Part shown: in pieces, positions 52,152 to 64,000 of the stretch | Layout of the letters: each line of letters starts with the position of its first letter | How positions within the stretch are numbered: position 1 is the stretch's first letter | Source: Chlorokybus atmophyticus | Lineage: Eukaryota > Streptophyta > Chlorokybophyceae > Chlorokybales > Chlorokybaceae | Reading direction: 5' to 3' | NCBI GenBank assembly: GCA_009103225.1 | Contig: RHPI01000008.1 | Location: 530,211-594,210, forward strand | DNA length: 64,000 nucleotides | Translations under genes and position numbers: made by a program | The notes under the pieces: model-generated | Seen by the model: the letters and a program-made list of their open reading frames with translations, nothing else | The model's database searches: none | What the model was told of the DNA's origin: nothing

Positions 52152-54976
52152 ATGGACGACGCCGCTGACATGGCTGAGCCCATGGACCAGGAGGGTCCTG
52201 AGGCCACGACAAGGTAAAGGGCAATGGGCAGTTAGCTTTGGTTGAGAAGCGCCAGCGCGAGCCTAAGCGGTGAAGAGTTTGACAAACACAGTGTTGCTCT
52301 CAGTGAATCGCCGTATGACGAGCTGTTGGCGGCGCCTGTGTCCCAAGCGCAGGCGAATGGTCGTCGAGCTCGACGCACCGCCGAGTACATTGCCCATGTG
52401 AGAAATGCTTGCAAGAATGCTTTTGTTCTAGTTACTTACAACAACAGCAACATTGCAAGTACTCAAAAGTTTGGTTTTCTTTCTTGTGCGCATTATGGGA
52501 CCCCGCCAGTTGATTTGTTGCATGCAAGCACTGCATGCACCGTGATCGCATTGCTCTGCTCTCAGCTTTGAGCGCAGCTCTGCAAGCTGGGAGAGGCGCA
52601 ATGCGCACGTCCGGTCACAGCGTCTCTTCACGTCGTGGACAATTTCGTGTTGCATGTTATCACGAGGTCATGCATTTGGGGTCTGTTTCGTTCGAGGGCA
52701 GCAAGTGGTCAACCCCTTGTCTTGCGCAGGATGAACGCTTTGTATTGTCAGAGAAGAAGTACACGCAGCAGTATGCACAGATATACTTTCAGCGCTTGAT
52801 GCTGTTGCGCCGACTCATGGAGCAGCGAGTGTCCAAACAATGGCCCAATTTGCCAGGTGAACACCGCACAGCGCAGTTTCTTGTCTCACTGTGTCCACTT
52901 GTGTTTTACTTATCGTTGTTGCGTTGGCAGTTAGGAAAATCCTATCATTGGAAGAAGAGGTGGATTGCTGTGTGATTGGCACCTTGTATAAGGAGATGGC
53001 ATTGAAGCCGTGCATACTAGACGATTACCTGAAAGATGTGAGTTGCAGTCTCGTGCTTTCCTGAGTCATACAGCCTCCATGCAGGTGCTATTACTGAAGG
53101 TTGGGTATCTGTTAGAGGTCAATTGCACCCCTGGTGAAAGGTACCAAATTTGTCAAGCCAGATGATGCGTTGCACTTGGAGGACGAGAGCGGACGCATGC
53201 GGTTAATTGGTGCTGCCATTGACACGCAGACGCTTGTCTCAGGTAAACTGCAAGCCTGTCACTATCTGTTGCAAGTAACTGCAAGTGTTCATCTAAAATA
53301 TCCTGCAGGCATTGTAATAGCTGTGCGCGGGCGAGAGAAGAAGGGTGGAGATTTTGAGGTGTCGGAAGTACTCCTGCCAGAGCTGCCACCGCAGCCACCT
53401 CTGCCATCACCTGGTAAAGTCCTTGTCAGGTGGCTTACAAACTGAACCACATCACGTGTAACTTTGACTTCCGAGCAGGCAAGGATGCGTATGTGGCGAT
53501 TGTGTCGGGACTTGGGTTGGGTGGTGCCACTGCGTCACCTTTGCATGCGCAGTTGCTTGTGGACTACCTCACCGGCCACCTTGGGAGTCCACAGGTATAA
53601 CACAGACGGATGATTGTGGTCGGGCATGTGTTTCTTACAGCATGCATCGCAGGAACAAGCAATGAGTGCACGCATTGTCCGAGTGATTGTGGCCGGCGAC
53701 TCTCTTGGCACATCCGTGAGCTCTGTTGCAGATCCGGTAAGCTGTCGGATGGCACAATGTCATGTCACATAGCCTCTGATGTGGTGTTGATGCAACTGCC
53801 AGGTGATTGGGCCAAAGGTACAATCGCAAGTTGCGGCGCAGCTGCAAGAAGCAGACCTGACCATCACACAAGTAAGTGGCATGTGGGTGCAACTTTGCTA
53901 TCTGATGGACTCACAACCTGTCCGCCTACAGCTAGCAGCTGCGATGCCTATTGATGTACTACCTGGCAGCAATGACCCTGCCAACTATTCGCTGCCTCAG
54001 CAGGTGAAGTGACTTCCGTCAGCTGAACTAGTACTGAACTAGTACTTAAGTACTCCCAAGGTTCCATCATTACTGTCTGAGTCTCTCATCATATATTGAA
54101 ATTGTTTACGACTGCCATCTGCAGCCTTTGCATCCTTGCTTGTTTCAAGCAGCCTCTCATTACTCGAGCTACCTTGCTGTAACAAATCCTCACGAGTGCG
54201 ACATTGGTGGAGTCAGGTATATATATACCGTTGAATTGGCCAACAGTCATTTGGAAACGGTTTGTAAGAGGTGATCCAATGCAGGTTTCTTGGCACCTCA
54301 GGACAAAATGTCGATGATATCTGGAAGTACAGCGCTCAGGAAGATCGGTTGGCACTAATGGAGCTGACATTGCAAGCCCGCCACCTGGCACCAACTGCTC
54401 CAGATACGCTTGGTATGGGTCTGTTGCATCAATATTGTTTTCAGTCCGAAGCAGGATGCCTTACCATCGTTATGCTCTCCAGCCTGCTATCCTTTCGCCG
54501 ATAGAGAGCCGTTCATCATTGAGACATGTCCGCATGTGTACTACACTGGCAATCAGCCATCTTTTGCAACAAAGAAGCTCATGGGTACCAACTCAGTTCT
54601 ATACTTTCCTGTCAAATGTCGTGCGTTCTTGCCTTGTCAATATTGCCAACCCGGTCTTGGGGTCAAATTACAGGACTGGATGGGCAAGAAACGCGGATAG
54701 TGCTTATTCCTCGCTTTGACCAGTCGGGCACTGTTGTGTTGGTAAGTACAGGTTTGTGTTGCCAGATGCTTTGCTCACACTGTAGACACAACTCTAGCAG
54801 TAAATGCATGAGCTGCTTGTTTGCCTGTACAATTTCAAAGTAGCAATTTCACCAGCTTGCGGGTGTGCGGTTGATGTGTTCACACGATGGGGTGAAGCTA
54901 ACTTATGGTTGTGCAGGTCAATCTGGCAACATTGAAGTGTCATCCAGTCACATTCTCGACTGCACTTGCAGCGTAA
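52152..54976 (+). CDS. POLD2: DNA polymerase delta subunit 2 (p50/B-subunit)
   Basis: Non-catalytic B-subunit that links the polymerase delta catalytic subunit to the other accessory subunits in nuclear DNA replication. Fifteen exons: 52152-52213, 52247-52397, 52730-52856, 52931-53037, 53116-53242, 53309-53413, 53479-53594, 53653-53736, 53803-53871, 53932-54003, 54125-54216, 54285-54412, 54483-54584, 54674-54741, 54917-54976; 1470 nt, 489 residues (human about 470). An OB-fold region contains [31 protein letters not shown] and LVSGKxxx-type strand words. The inactive phosphoesterase-like domain has [74 protein letters not shown] and [15 protein letters not shown]. The N-terminal 70 residues are longer and more acidic than in animals. 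The first intron is unusually short (33 nt), so exons 1-2 are less sure. Confidence 0.96.
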
Positions 54977-55675
54977 TGTCAAGACACGCTTCCTGCCACT
55001 TTCACGGCAGCAGATCTTGCAACATTGGCGTTCATTGGGACAACTGTAAGCTGTGCCAAGAGATGATATGGCCTGACTACCGATGCTTGTCATCAATTGT
55101 ATCATTCTTGTCTGCGCTTCATGTCGCACGGGGTGCTTGCGGTCCCCCTAGCCCCCCCCCCCCCTGCCCGCCCTGTGCGAACATGAAATTCATCCCGGAC
55201 CTCGACCANNNNNNNNNNNNNNNNNNNNNNNNNNNNNNNCCACCACCACCACACACCCGCCCCTTCACCCCCTCTCTCATGATGACATCTCAAGCATTGT
55301 CTGTTTGTGGTTTGCACCAACATTACAGTGAGCGTATAAGCTTCATGCAGGTGGGCTGTACAGTTGTTCCTGGGCTGGATGGGTACAAATCAGGTCACTT
55401 CGGCTCAATCCAGCACCAATTGGTGTTGGCCTTGCACTGCCAGCGGTTTGACACCAGTAGCAATTCAAAAGTGCATGGCTGAAGTGTGCACCACACACCA
55501 GTATGCGCATGACACGGACTTGCCATGACTTCCACCAGTGAAAACAGTAGCCTGTAGTGGTGAACTGTGTTCTCTACATGCAACTTGGCTGTGGTTGGCA
55601 CCATGCTCAATTACCACATCTAACCCTAACTGCCCCTTCGTCCCTCACCAACAATGAACAGCGCAATCAGCCAGG
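54977..55675. other. Convergent spacer with repeated segment and assembly gap
   Basis: 3' ends of POLD2 and the MscS-like gene face each other here. It contains a poly-C run at 55153-55163, then the roughly 45-bp segment also found at 47924-47968, then the N gap. No gene seen. Confidence 0.55.
55209..55239. other. Assembly gap (31 N)
   Basis: A run of 31 undetermined bases. The left flank is a segment repeated at 47924-47968 and is preceded by a poly-C run. The right flank is CCACCACCACC, so low-complexity or repeat sequence probably broke the assembly. Confidence 0.99.
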
Positions 55676-58600
55676 CTAGAAGTTGCTGCCGGCAGTAGTA
55701 GTGGTGGACACCAGCAGAGGCTCTGAAGTGCGCAGAGTCATTTGCTGCACCTGCTGGTATATGTCGATGCCCACTCGGTCCATCTCCTTCTTCGCAAGGA
55801 TAATCAACTGCGTGCGTCTGCTCCACCTATCCCCCATATTCTGTGCACACAGCGGGACATTGATGAAGCGATCGGTCCAGATTTCAGTCAATGCATTGTG
55901 GGAATGCTGCAACTCACCTGAAAATTGATCTTGTGCTGCCAGTTGATGGCAATAATCATCCGCTGGTTGTCACCAATATCTCTGATGTTCAACCTGGAGA
56001 CAAAGTGGTGAGAACGGCATGAACACAAACGCTAACTTGATGTGCTTTGCAGCCATTCGGTCACTACTCACTTGGCTGTGGGGTAGAACCAGACAGGGTT
56101 GGCTGCCAGGTACTCCGCGACCTTGGCGTGGAGGGCCTCGAGGGCTTCGGGCCGCGTGTGCGCATCAATCGTGAAGGTCGCCTCGTCCCACTGGTGCGCC
56201 GACCGGTTGAGGTTGGATATCGGCTTCAGCAGAAGCGCCGCGTTGGGGTAGTACACCCTGATCACAATGTCAACGTATCAGTCAAATGACACAGATACCA
56301 GCAGAAGCGGTGCTTTTCAGCAGCTTTGCATCCCAACATGTTAGTGATGTCGTACTTCTCGCCGTCAGACTTGAGGAAGACGGTGCTTTGAAGGCGTATC
56401 TCGTCCACAAACATGTGAATGTTGTCTATGATGCAGCGGTCCCCAACATCAAAGGGGTGGACAGAGAAAAGGAAGACGAGGCACTCATACGTGGCCTGTT
56501 GATGCCAAAAGCCACATGCATGCGTATGAGTTGGTCAACAGCTCTGAAGATCAACACACGCATAATCAGCACACCCATTGTAGTGTTGATGTACCTTTGC
56601 TGAGTTGCCGAAAATGAACACAAACAAAAGAACCCAGGAAGACAGCGCCACGAGCAGGGCGCTGACGGCCACACCCATGATGAAGGGACAAACAATGAGC
56701 AGTACCAAGAACACCGCGAAGTTCAACACATTGTGCAGCTGCGCCACCACACTCTTTGTGTCGCGCAGCGAGAGCGCCAGAGACTTCCTGGCCTGGTACA
56801 CCTGATCATGCGCAGCATGGTTGCAACCTAGAACTACATTGACAATGGTCGGTAAATGATTGGCCGAGCACCAAGCAAAATGGAACCATTGCATATCAGC
56901 TTGTAGCATCACATTACGTAATGCTATGCTGCGTGCCCCATACACTACGTACTGTAGTATGTATCACATACCCATCACTATGATAATCAATGTCAAGTCA
57001 ACTGCACCAGACTAGCGTGGACCGATCCAGTATGCAGTATGGCACTTTCATCCCGCATGCAAGCTTCTCAAGCAATATGTAACACATGATGCTGTTGTAA
57101 CTCATACCTTGAGGACCCACAATTTGAGGGCCTCTTTGGTGACAGTCCCTTCGCTGCCAAGTTCGAAGAGTGAGAACGCCTTCTCGCCTCGCTTCTGTCC
57201 GAGGAGTCGCACGACGTCCTCGCGCTTGATGCCGCTCTCGCCGGGGCGGATCATGTTGGAGAAGATCTTCTTTGCGACGACCTTCGCGTCCCGCGAGTTG
57301 GAAATCTCCGCGGCCTGCGCGTCGGCGCCCTCCTCGCTGCGAAGCACCGAGCAGTACGTCTTGATCTTGTGGTTGCGAACGAACTTGATCATCTTCTTCA
57401 TCTTGAATATCGACACCGTCTCTGTGTGTGTTGTGTAGCAACATGCGTGAGCAACTTGCATAAGAGCGACACGCATTGCAGCACCCGACATGCCACTTAC
57501 CTGACGTGTATGTGTCGAGCTTGTCTATAGACATCGGCATGTCTGCGTTATGCAATGGCGTGATAGCGGGAGACCCGTTGCTGCTGGCGTCGTCGAGGTT
57601 CAATGAAGCTGACAAACAAGAAACAGATAAACGCATGGGTATGGTAACGTGGTATGCGTGTATGCGCGCACAATTGCGTGCATGCGCGCGCGCCTGTGCG
57701 TGCCTATGTGTGTGTGCATGCGTGGCCGGTAAGTGATAACAAGTGCGGTATATACTTGAGCTGTTGTGCTTGGAGTGGTGCGATGTTGTGCGCAATCGCG
57801 CGGGTTTGGGCCTCCTAGCGGCGGACAAGCTCTCAAGCACGTACTGATGGAACAATGACTCCTGTATGCGCTCGAAGTAGTTCTTGACGTGGAACTTGCT
57901 CGCGAGGGATTTTACCGCAAGCACCTTGAGGGTAAAGAGCCCTTGCGCCACCACCAGGCATATGAGCACGCGCTTGATGAAACCCAACTTGGAGTTCACC
58001 TGCATGGGGATGAGTTTAGGGTGGATTGTACAAGATGTTGTCTTGCATGCATGCGCACATGCACACCTGTGTGTCGAAGAGTATGAGCCATACGGTAAGC
58101 ACGAACACGGCCCACAGCAGCATTCGTACGGGAGCCCTCAGCGCGTACGCATAGTAAACTGCTTGCTTGTGCAGCATGAACTGCGTCTCCACTATCCTCA
58201 CAGATAACTGCGTACCCACGTGTGATGAATACCACAAGACCTCATGACCCAACAACATGTCATGGTGATCACAGGTCACACCACCCAACCTGGACGGTCC
58301 ATGATGATAGCACGCGGCCGCTTGCGACAGAGAGGAGGAGGGCGGCCCAGTGCGGGAGCGGGGTGTCGAGGAAACGGCGGCGCCGAAATTTATTCACTGT
58401 GCAGGCTACCACAACCAGCGCCACCAGTGCAATCAGGATGCCCACCTCCGCCCATTGCAAGAAAGCTCGCAGCCGCGTCACGTCCTTCGACGCCTGCACA
58501 GAGATGCAGTTGCGTATGTGAGGTGCACATGTACACGCACGTGCACGCAGGTACACAGATACACACGCGCACACGCACAAGCGCAAACCTGAAAGCGTGC

Positions 58601-59657
58601 AGAACTACGCACGTGCATGCGCGCACAGCAATACACACACATGCGCGTGCACACACGCATGCGCATTACCACATTTGCGACATGCATGCACAAAAACGCC
58701 TACGGCACTCGGGGTACGGACCTTGACGCTGTCTGCATCATCGTCGTCATCTTCATCGGCCTTCTTGCTGCCTTTCATGCTCTGATCTGCAGTGCCTTGC
58801 TGCTGAGCCACGGTGGGCGCAGACACCTTGTCGGGCAGCGATGCCGCGGGGGTCTTGCCTCTCGGGTCATTGTCCTTGTCATCCGCTTGCAACAGAGGGT
58901 CCTCATCTTTGTCTTTACGATCCTTGACCAGCGTGGCCTCGCTGCGCAGACGTGGTAGCGAAGGGGTCTGCGCGCCTGTTGCATTTGTCGTTGTTGCACT
59001 GTCCGCATCTGTGGTCCCCGTTGTTGATGTTGTTTCCGATGCGGTTGAGGCCTCTTGTGCGTCTTGGCGCGCGCGTGCGTCCAGCAGCACGAAGCCTTGC
59101 TGGCGCAGCACCACATGCAGCTGTGGAGGGGATACACATCAGATTACGAAAAGAGTAACGGTTTCCGTAGATGTATGGCCTTCTTCCATTCATGATCATG
59201 ACTGCCGCTTTACTGGCATGCACATGCTTGTTAGTATGCAATTCGGACGTGGTTTGCCGTATTGCAAGGTTGAAAAGGCTGTAGTGGCAACGACCAGCAT
59301 TCCTGAACTGTCTCAGCAGTGGACTAGAATCGCATGTAATCCATGGCATCACAATCAAGGGGAGTGACACAAGTGACACGAGTTCCTTTACAAGCGGTAA
59401 ACTTATTGTTTGCTTTAACATAGCGGCTTCCAAACGCAATGTCCCGCGTTTCTCGATTGGAGCACGGTGCTCGTATCGGTTGCTAACACGCCTGAATGGT
59501 GTTGAAGTGCACCCTAATGCAATGCCTTTACAAGACCTACCCAACGCCTTTTGGTCACCAAAAGACTCTGTTTCACTATTACCTCTGGGTTGTCGTCGTC
59601 ATCGTCTTCTGTTCCGCCCAGGCTGCCACTCCTGGAGTGCGCCGAGGGCGTTTCCAT
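55676..59657 (-). CDS. MscS-like mechanosensitive ion channel (plant MSL10 / eukaryotic type)
   Basis: Predicted membrane channel opened by membrane tension. Twelve exons, minus strand: 59657-59583, 59120-58722, 58493-58290, 58207-58067, 57999-57756, 57608-57501, 57421-57108, 56801-56595, 56495-56338, 56257-56072, 55993-55918, 55840-55676; 2277 nt, 758 residues. The N-terminus is acidic and low-complexity (METPSAHSRSGSLGG..., Asp runs). Membrane helices lie around residues 175-192 (VGILIALVALVVVACTV), 206-290 and about 291-320 (LGFIKRVLICLVVAQGLFTL). The family block KFHVKNYFERIQESLFHQYV is present. A cytosolic insert with EF-hand-like spacing (residues 390-495) precedes the pore-side helices (LIVCPFIMGVAVSALLVALS). 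The MscS beta domain has VHPFDVGDRCIIDN and YYPNAALLLKPISNL. The architecture is that of plasma-membrane MSL proteins. Introns 2 and 5 contain long alternating purine-pyrimidine runs. Confidence 0.94.
58500..58680. repeat. Alternating purine-pyrimidine run in MscS-like intron 2
   Basis: Near-continuous CA/CG dinucleotides (for example GATACACACGCGCACACGCA). Left-handed DNA could form here. A similar but shorter run lies at 57645-57725 in intron 5. Confidence 0.7.
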
Positions 59658-59910
59658 GCGGCTGCTCCACACGCGTCCCCCCCCCCTAACGCTATCGATG
59701 ACGTGGAGTCAGCACTACTTGTTGAGTCATATCTGCATCAATGCGACAAACACAATGACTGGCTCCACAGATGACGAGATAGATCTCGCCGCCACCGCCG
59801 CCGCCGCTGCCACCACCGGGGTCGCCGCTTCATGGTTGTCCGTTGGCATGTCACGTGACGGTGCACTTGCAGACAATATAGACCTGCAAATTAAACGTGA
59901 TTCCACAACT

Positions 59911-59983
59911 GGGGATGTAGCTCAGATGGTAGAGCGCTCGCTTAGCATGCGAGAGGTACGGGGATCGATACCCCGCATCTCCA
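59911..59983 (+). tRNA. tRNA-Ala (anticodon AGC)
   Basis: A full cloverleaf of 73 nt with no intron. The acceptor stem GGGGATG pairs with CATCTCC and includes the G3:U70 wobble that marks alanine tRNAs. The D arm is GCTC-AGATGGTA-GAGC. The anticodon stem CTCGC/GCGAG holds loop TTAGCAT (anticodon AGC). The T arm is CGGGG-ATCGATA-CCCCG, with discriminator A. No CCA is encoded, as expected for a eukaryotic nuclear tRNA gene. It lies 254 bp upstream of the MscS-like gene's start, on the opposite strand. Confidence 0.97.
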
Positions 59984-62700
59984 CTAGCCAATCACCTTTG
60001 CTATTTTCATCTGCAGTAATGATGTTGTCCCCATTCCATTGATGAGTGTCATCAGCAGATTACCATGCCATCATCAATGGTGGTGTAGCAGTGCTACACC
60101 AATTTCGCTTCTTGTGTGTTTCGACAACGTTCCCGATCTCATTTTTAATTGCCATCGGCTGGTTATTCAAGGCAGCCTCGACATGTGAGCTGGTACGTTT
60201 GTAGCATACATCTATTTGAAGTCCTCAACCATCAGCGCCTTCCGCTGATGTGACCTAGTGGAAACCCCTCATTTCCTAACTAAGATTACAATATATAGCA
60301 TTAACAATGGTGATATAGTATTCAATGGTAGACCACATTGAATGCTTTGTCAATGGCATTTTTTGAAGGCATATTATTAGAGTTCGATAATCTGCGTCGC
60401 TGGTTTCGCTGCGCAGCTTATGTTTTCTTTTTACACATGATGCTCCGGGTGGTCAGTAGCAATGTAATAAACTAGTGAGGACAGTTGCCGCAATTAAATG
60501 CATATAATAAATAATAAATTAAAAAAAAATGTAATACCACATATGTTTTGCCATTGAAGCATGGTTCAAAGTGCAACTAGCATTTACAACTTTTGAGTGA
60601 GCAACTCGCAATATACAACACGTGCGGTTGTCTTCATAGCTCTGCTCCGGTTGTTCATTATTGTTGCTAGTGACAAACCGGTTTGGCCATTGCACTCCTC
60701 GTCACACAACATATGTACATGCTTTATGAAGCATGCTTTGAGTAACACATTGATAAGCATTAAACAATTGTACTATGTTTTGAACGTATACTTATTTCTT
60801 GCATATTGTCAGCGGTAGCGACATCATGTGCTACGACAGCACATGTAGGTTGTTACAATAAAATGACGTCTCAAGCATTGGGCTATGGCAGCAACACACG
60901 CTGCTATAGAATGAACCACATGCCGTTTATTGATCCCATAATCACATACATAACACAAGCACATTGTAAAGGCAGCCCTTAACTTTAAACACATACAACG
61001 ATAGTTTCAGTTCGTTTGTTTCAATGTATTTGAATAAGTCAAATAATTTACACTATACGTTATTATTGCTTATTAATACCACCGTTTTCATTATAAGAAT
61101 GCTCATAATTTATGCGGGCACACTACCTTACATTGTTGTTAGCTATAGTATGCCCCGTTGTTTCACATAACGTGCTATAAGGACTCAATATAAATGCCTT
61201 AATGGTATTAGAATCACATTGCGTAAAGCATTGCACTTAAAAAAGATATCAACATGAACGAATTACATCAGAAGCATATAACATACTCCTACTTATATGA
61301 TTCAGGCAAGCATACTTATGTCTGTATGCCCTTTTCATAGTTGAATGCTTGCTTTTATAAATCCGACCGTTGTGATTGCCAGAACGTTAAAAAGGGCATT
61401 GTGCTTAACATGGGGCTATGTGGAGTCTACATTGTAGACGGATTAGCTATGTCAAAAAGTCCCCGTAGCACAAAGCGACGACGGTAGCATTAAAAGTTAA
61501 TAAATATGCACATATCTCATATCACACCATGTCATTAACGATTGATTTAGCGGTGCAACATGAGTAAATAATAACATTGCAAACCATATATGCATTTGAT
61601 TGAGTAGTATTCATATGAGAATTATTCAAGTCAAATAAACTTATTAAACATACACCAGCGAGTATATAAACACAGACACTCCATCATAGCTGAAAATATG
61701 CATCACATGCATGATGTCATAATCAATGATTATGATCCTTTAATGAGGATTATGCACGTGAATAAACTTGTATAATGCTCAGCTATGGATAACAAGGAGC
61801 AAGTTGATTATATGCTTAAAGGCGCCGCCTTAGGCTAAGCAGTTTGCGACATCTCCAATATTAATTTATTGGTTGCATGTGCATGAAAGTCACTTTTATT
61901 GCTGATCATCATGCTGAGTCAATCACAATCATAATTATATTACAACGTGACAAGTGTAAGTTGGTTAAACTGCAAAGTTGCATGATAATCAACCAAATGC
62001 TATTGTGCTATTGTGCTATTGTGCAATTTGTTGTTACATTATCACATAAAAGTGGTACTTTAGACAATGTTAAGCATGTTTATATATACAACAGCGCAAT
62101 CTTGCAAATATTATGCATAGAAAGACTGTTATCTATAATGAAAGCATCGCGCTTTACTCTAGCTAAAGATGCACCACATGCATATATACATGTATATACT
62201 TAGACTTATTTTGTACATAGTGTTGTTGTTATATACTACATGATATATAAGCTTGCAATTGATCAACTTGAGTTTTATTTGTGATTCTACTCTATCACTA
62301 ATGTGAGTGATAACGAGTATTGCTACTGAATGCAAGATAACCGTGGTGACTGTGGAAATGCTTTTTAATGAACATCGATTCCTTGATGTACAAAAGTTAC
62401 TCATTTTGCAATTGCAATTACTCGCTTATATCTAACCGAGTGGTTTTCATTCTTTGGTATGTCGGTTGATCTGTGACGCAGTGGTTGTTTTTAAGGTAAA
62501 GGATGCCACCCAGTGTGCAAACCACAATTGTAATAGTACTTTTGTATATAGTTGTAATAAACGTCAGCATTACACATATTGCTCTTGGACAACCTAATTG
62601 TGCCAAAAGTTTAATTACACATATTGCTCTTTACAACCTAATTGTGCAAAGAGTTTAATGAAGCTCATAGCGGTCATATATTGCATTAAGGGTCCACTAG
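59984..62700. other. Third and longest AT-rich, gene-poor stretch
   Basis: Composition becomes strongly AT-rich soon after the tRNA gene and stays so to about 62.7 kb. There are A/T runs (TTAAAAAAAAATG near 60520) and a tandem CTATTGTG run at 62000-62022. A duplicated segment at 62556-62600 / 62612-62660 shares TTACACATATTGCTCTT and ACAACCTAATTGTGC. Only short frames occur and none resembles a known protein. Not recognised as organellar. Confidence 0.55.
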
Positions 62701-63929
62701 CTGATATAGCAGGCGTGCCACACATGAAGTCGCAATCTCAATTTCTGGTTTGTGGTTGCAATTGGTTGCGTGGTTTTGGTTTAATTGGTTTACACAACGT
62801 GTGGCGCTGTCATTGCAGGTGGGCTACTATGCAAGCTGTGGTACCAACGTTGCTGCCAATGCCCGCCTCACATGCCTGCCTGCATTGTGTTTCTCTACTT
62901 GCTGGTGTTGGTGTAGGCAGTTGTGTTTCAACTTGCAATTGTCAGGGGCCCGGGCCCTTTGCTTGTTGTCTTTGCTTGTTTGCTGGTTCTTGCCATTGTA
63001 CAGGATATGCACGAAGCAGCTTTGTGCTAACTATTACTTTGGCCTATCTGTGTGATTTGTGGGTTTGCATACAAACCCCTTAACCTTTTGAAGTCACTCA
63101 CTTGGTCACGCCGTGTAACACATAGTGTGGTAGTGGCCAATCAATGCATCATTTACAAAACTGTTATCATTGACATTGACGTGTCAATGGCTCAAAACCC
63201 TTGATTGGTAAGTAGGTGCGACTGGGTTAACCCATTGCTATTGGCAATCAACTTTCCCCGAACCCCTTCACAATCTCCGTACTCTGTACTCCGTACTCCC
63301 TCGCATGTCAGGTGATTGACTTCAATACAGTAGTAGGCTTAGACTGGGTTGCATTCCTGGGAAGGTGCCCAAGCTACAAGCACTGCAGCAGCTACTACTC
63401 CATGCAACTTGATGCCACAACAGGCCCATGCACGCCGGATGTTGCAACTATCCGTAAGGGGACCAATTGTGCTGCAAGTGCAAGGCAACCTGATTGCAGG
63501 GTGCTCTGCAGATAGCTGTCCATTTGCACCTAGTCGTGCATACCAAAGCTAGCAGCAAGCGATTGACTCAAACCACCCCTTGTGCAACTGCTGACTTCTC
63601 ATACTCAAGGGCCTGAGCGATAAACGATGGGACTTGCACAGCAACTCCAGCACCCATCTGCCAAGCAGCAACCTGGTCAACTCTGAAGCAAGCAATGCGC
63701 TTCACATGCAAGTGCATGCAATCACGGCCATACCGTTGAGGACAATGCAATCGAGCTGAAGAATCCCGCAACAGCTGTACAGCAATACACAGTAGTGCAC
63801 ACGCAGTAAGTAGCAATCCTTGCTGAATGCAACTTGCAGCACCACACAAGATGAGAGTACATTTGTCAAGATGATACCATCCAGCACAAGAACACCATGC
63901 CACGTCCATGAACCAACCAGTTGTCATAC
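62701..63929. other. Right-edge region with possible exons, unresolved
   Basis: Composition returns to that of the gene-bearing DNA. Possible coding pieces: plus-strand GPLADIAGVPHMKSQ near 62690-62740 and VIDFNTVVGLDWVAFLG near 63312-63362 after an acceptor-like TCAG. On the minus strand, RVDQVAAWQMGAGVAVQVPS then FIAQALEYEKSAVAQGVV with a stop near 63568. I cannot join these into a confident model. Confidence 0.3.
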
Positions 63930-64000
63930 CAGCACGGCCCTTCAACGCCGCAGCGCCGCTACCTTTAGCACCCTTGCTGCGCGCCGCCAACAGCGCACTG
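63930..64000 (-). CDS. Partial exon of a minus-strand gene running off the window
   Basis: The last 71 bases read SALLAARSKGAKGSGAAALK then GRA on the minus strand. They end at a good donor (GCTG then GTATGA). The Ala/Gly/Lys/Ser-rich sequence could be an N-terminal targeting or linker segment. The start lies outside the window. The next exon is probably the piece near 63690-63568 (MGAGVAVQVPSFIAQALE), but the phase at the junction is unsettled. Family unknown. Confidence 0.4.

Noticed and set aside
56998-58005. A 335-codon continuous minus-strand frame in the MscS-like gene
   Set aside because: Only its first part is real coding sequence (exon 5). It then runs through introns; conserved MscS blocks downstream require splicing into other frames.

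Overview
This window is nuclear DNA from an intron-rich photosynthetic eukaryote, most probably a green alga. Genes are split into many short exons with GT-AG introns of roughly 80-350 bp. Several products are plant-lineage types: a thylakoid-lumen FKBP with a bipartite targeting peptide, an SRC2-like C2 protein, a plastid-type tRNase Z, an MSL10-like MscS channel and a cyanobacterial-style M23 peptidase. SMG1, SF3a60, MRT4, POLD2 and pantothenate kinase are ordinary eukaryotic housekeeping proteins. The species cannot be named from the sequence. I joined exons by hand. For eleven genes the summed exon lengths are divisible by three and every junction keeps frame; no transcript evidence was available.

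Layout, left to right: M23 peptidase (-, 744 to about 2.2 kb); SF3A3 (+, 3379-6044); a repeat-bearing spacer; SRC2-like C2 protein (-, 8743-10575); an AT-rich island; FKBP (-, 12915-14343) head-to-head with tRNase Z (+, 14572-17705); MRT4 (-, 18747-20594); a second AT-rich stretch; a small plastid membrane protein (-, 22161-22962) head-to-head with an F-box/ankyrin gene (+, 23733-25784); a long spacer; pantothenate kinase (+, 28698-31505); a broken copy of the SMG1 3' end (32157-32500); an unrecognised gene (-, 32691 to about 34 kb); the SMG1 kinase (+, 34813-42725).

From 42.7 to 50.5 kb the window is mostly repeats and mobile-element debris. It holds several copies of a dispersed repeat with a CACCACCGGG core and a long pyrimidine tract, a coiled-coil gene (-, 47.1-47.5 kb) and a degraded Plavaka-like (CACTA-type) transposase at 48.4-49.5 kb that is cut off by one of the repeats. 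Then come a small two-helix membrane protein (-, 50601-51253), POLD2 (+, 52152-54976), a 31-base assembly gap at 55209-55239, an MscS-like channel (-, 55676-59657), tRNA-Ala(AGC) (+, 59911-59983), a large AT-rich gene-poor stretch, and the edge of another minus-strand gene at the right end.

The genes do not form a single pathway. Small functional groupings are RNA processing and surveillance (SF3A3, tRNase Z, SMG1, MRT4, tRNA-Ala) and plastid function (FKBP, the small FWEG protein, tRNase Z, perhaps the M23 peptidase). No bacterial-style operon, CRISPR array or defence system is present.
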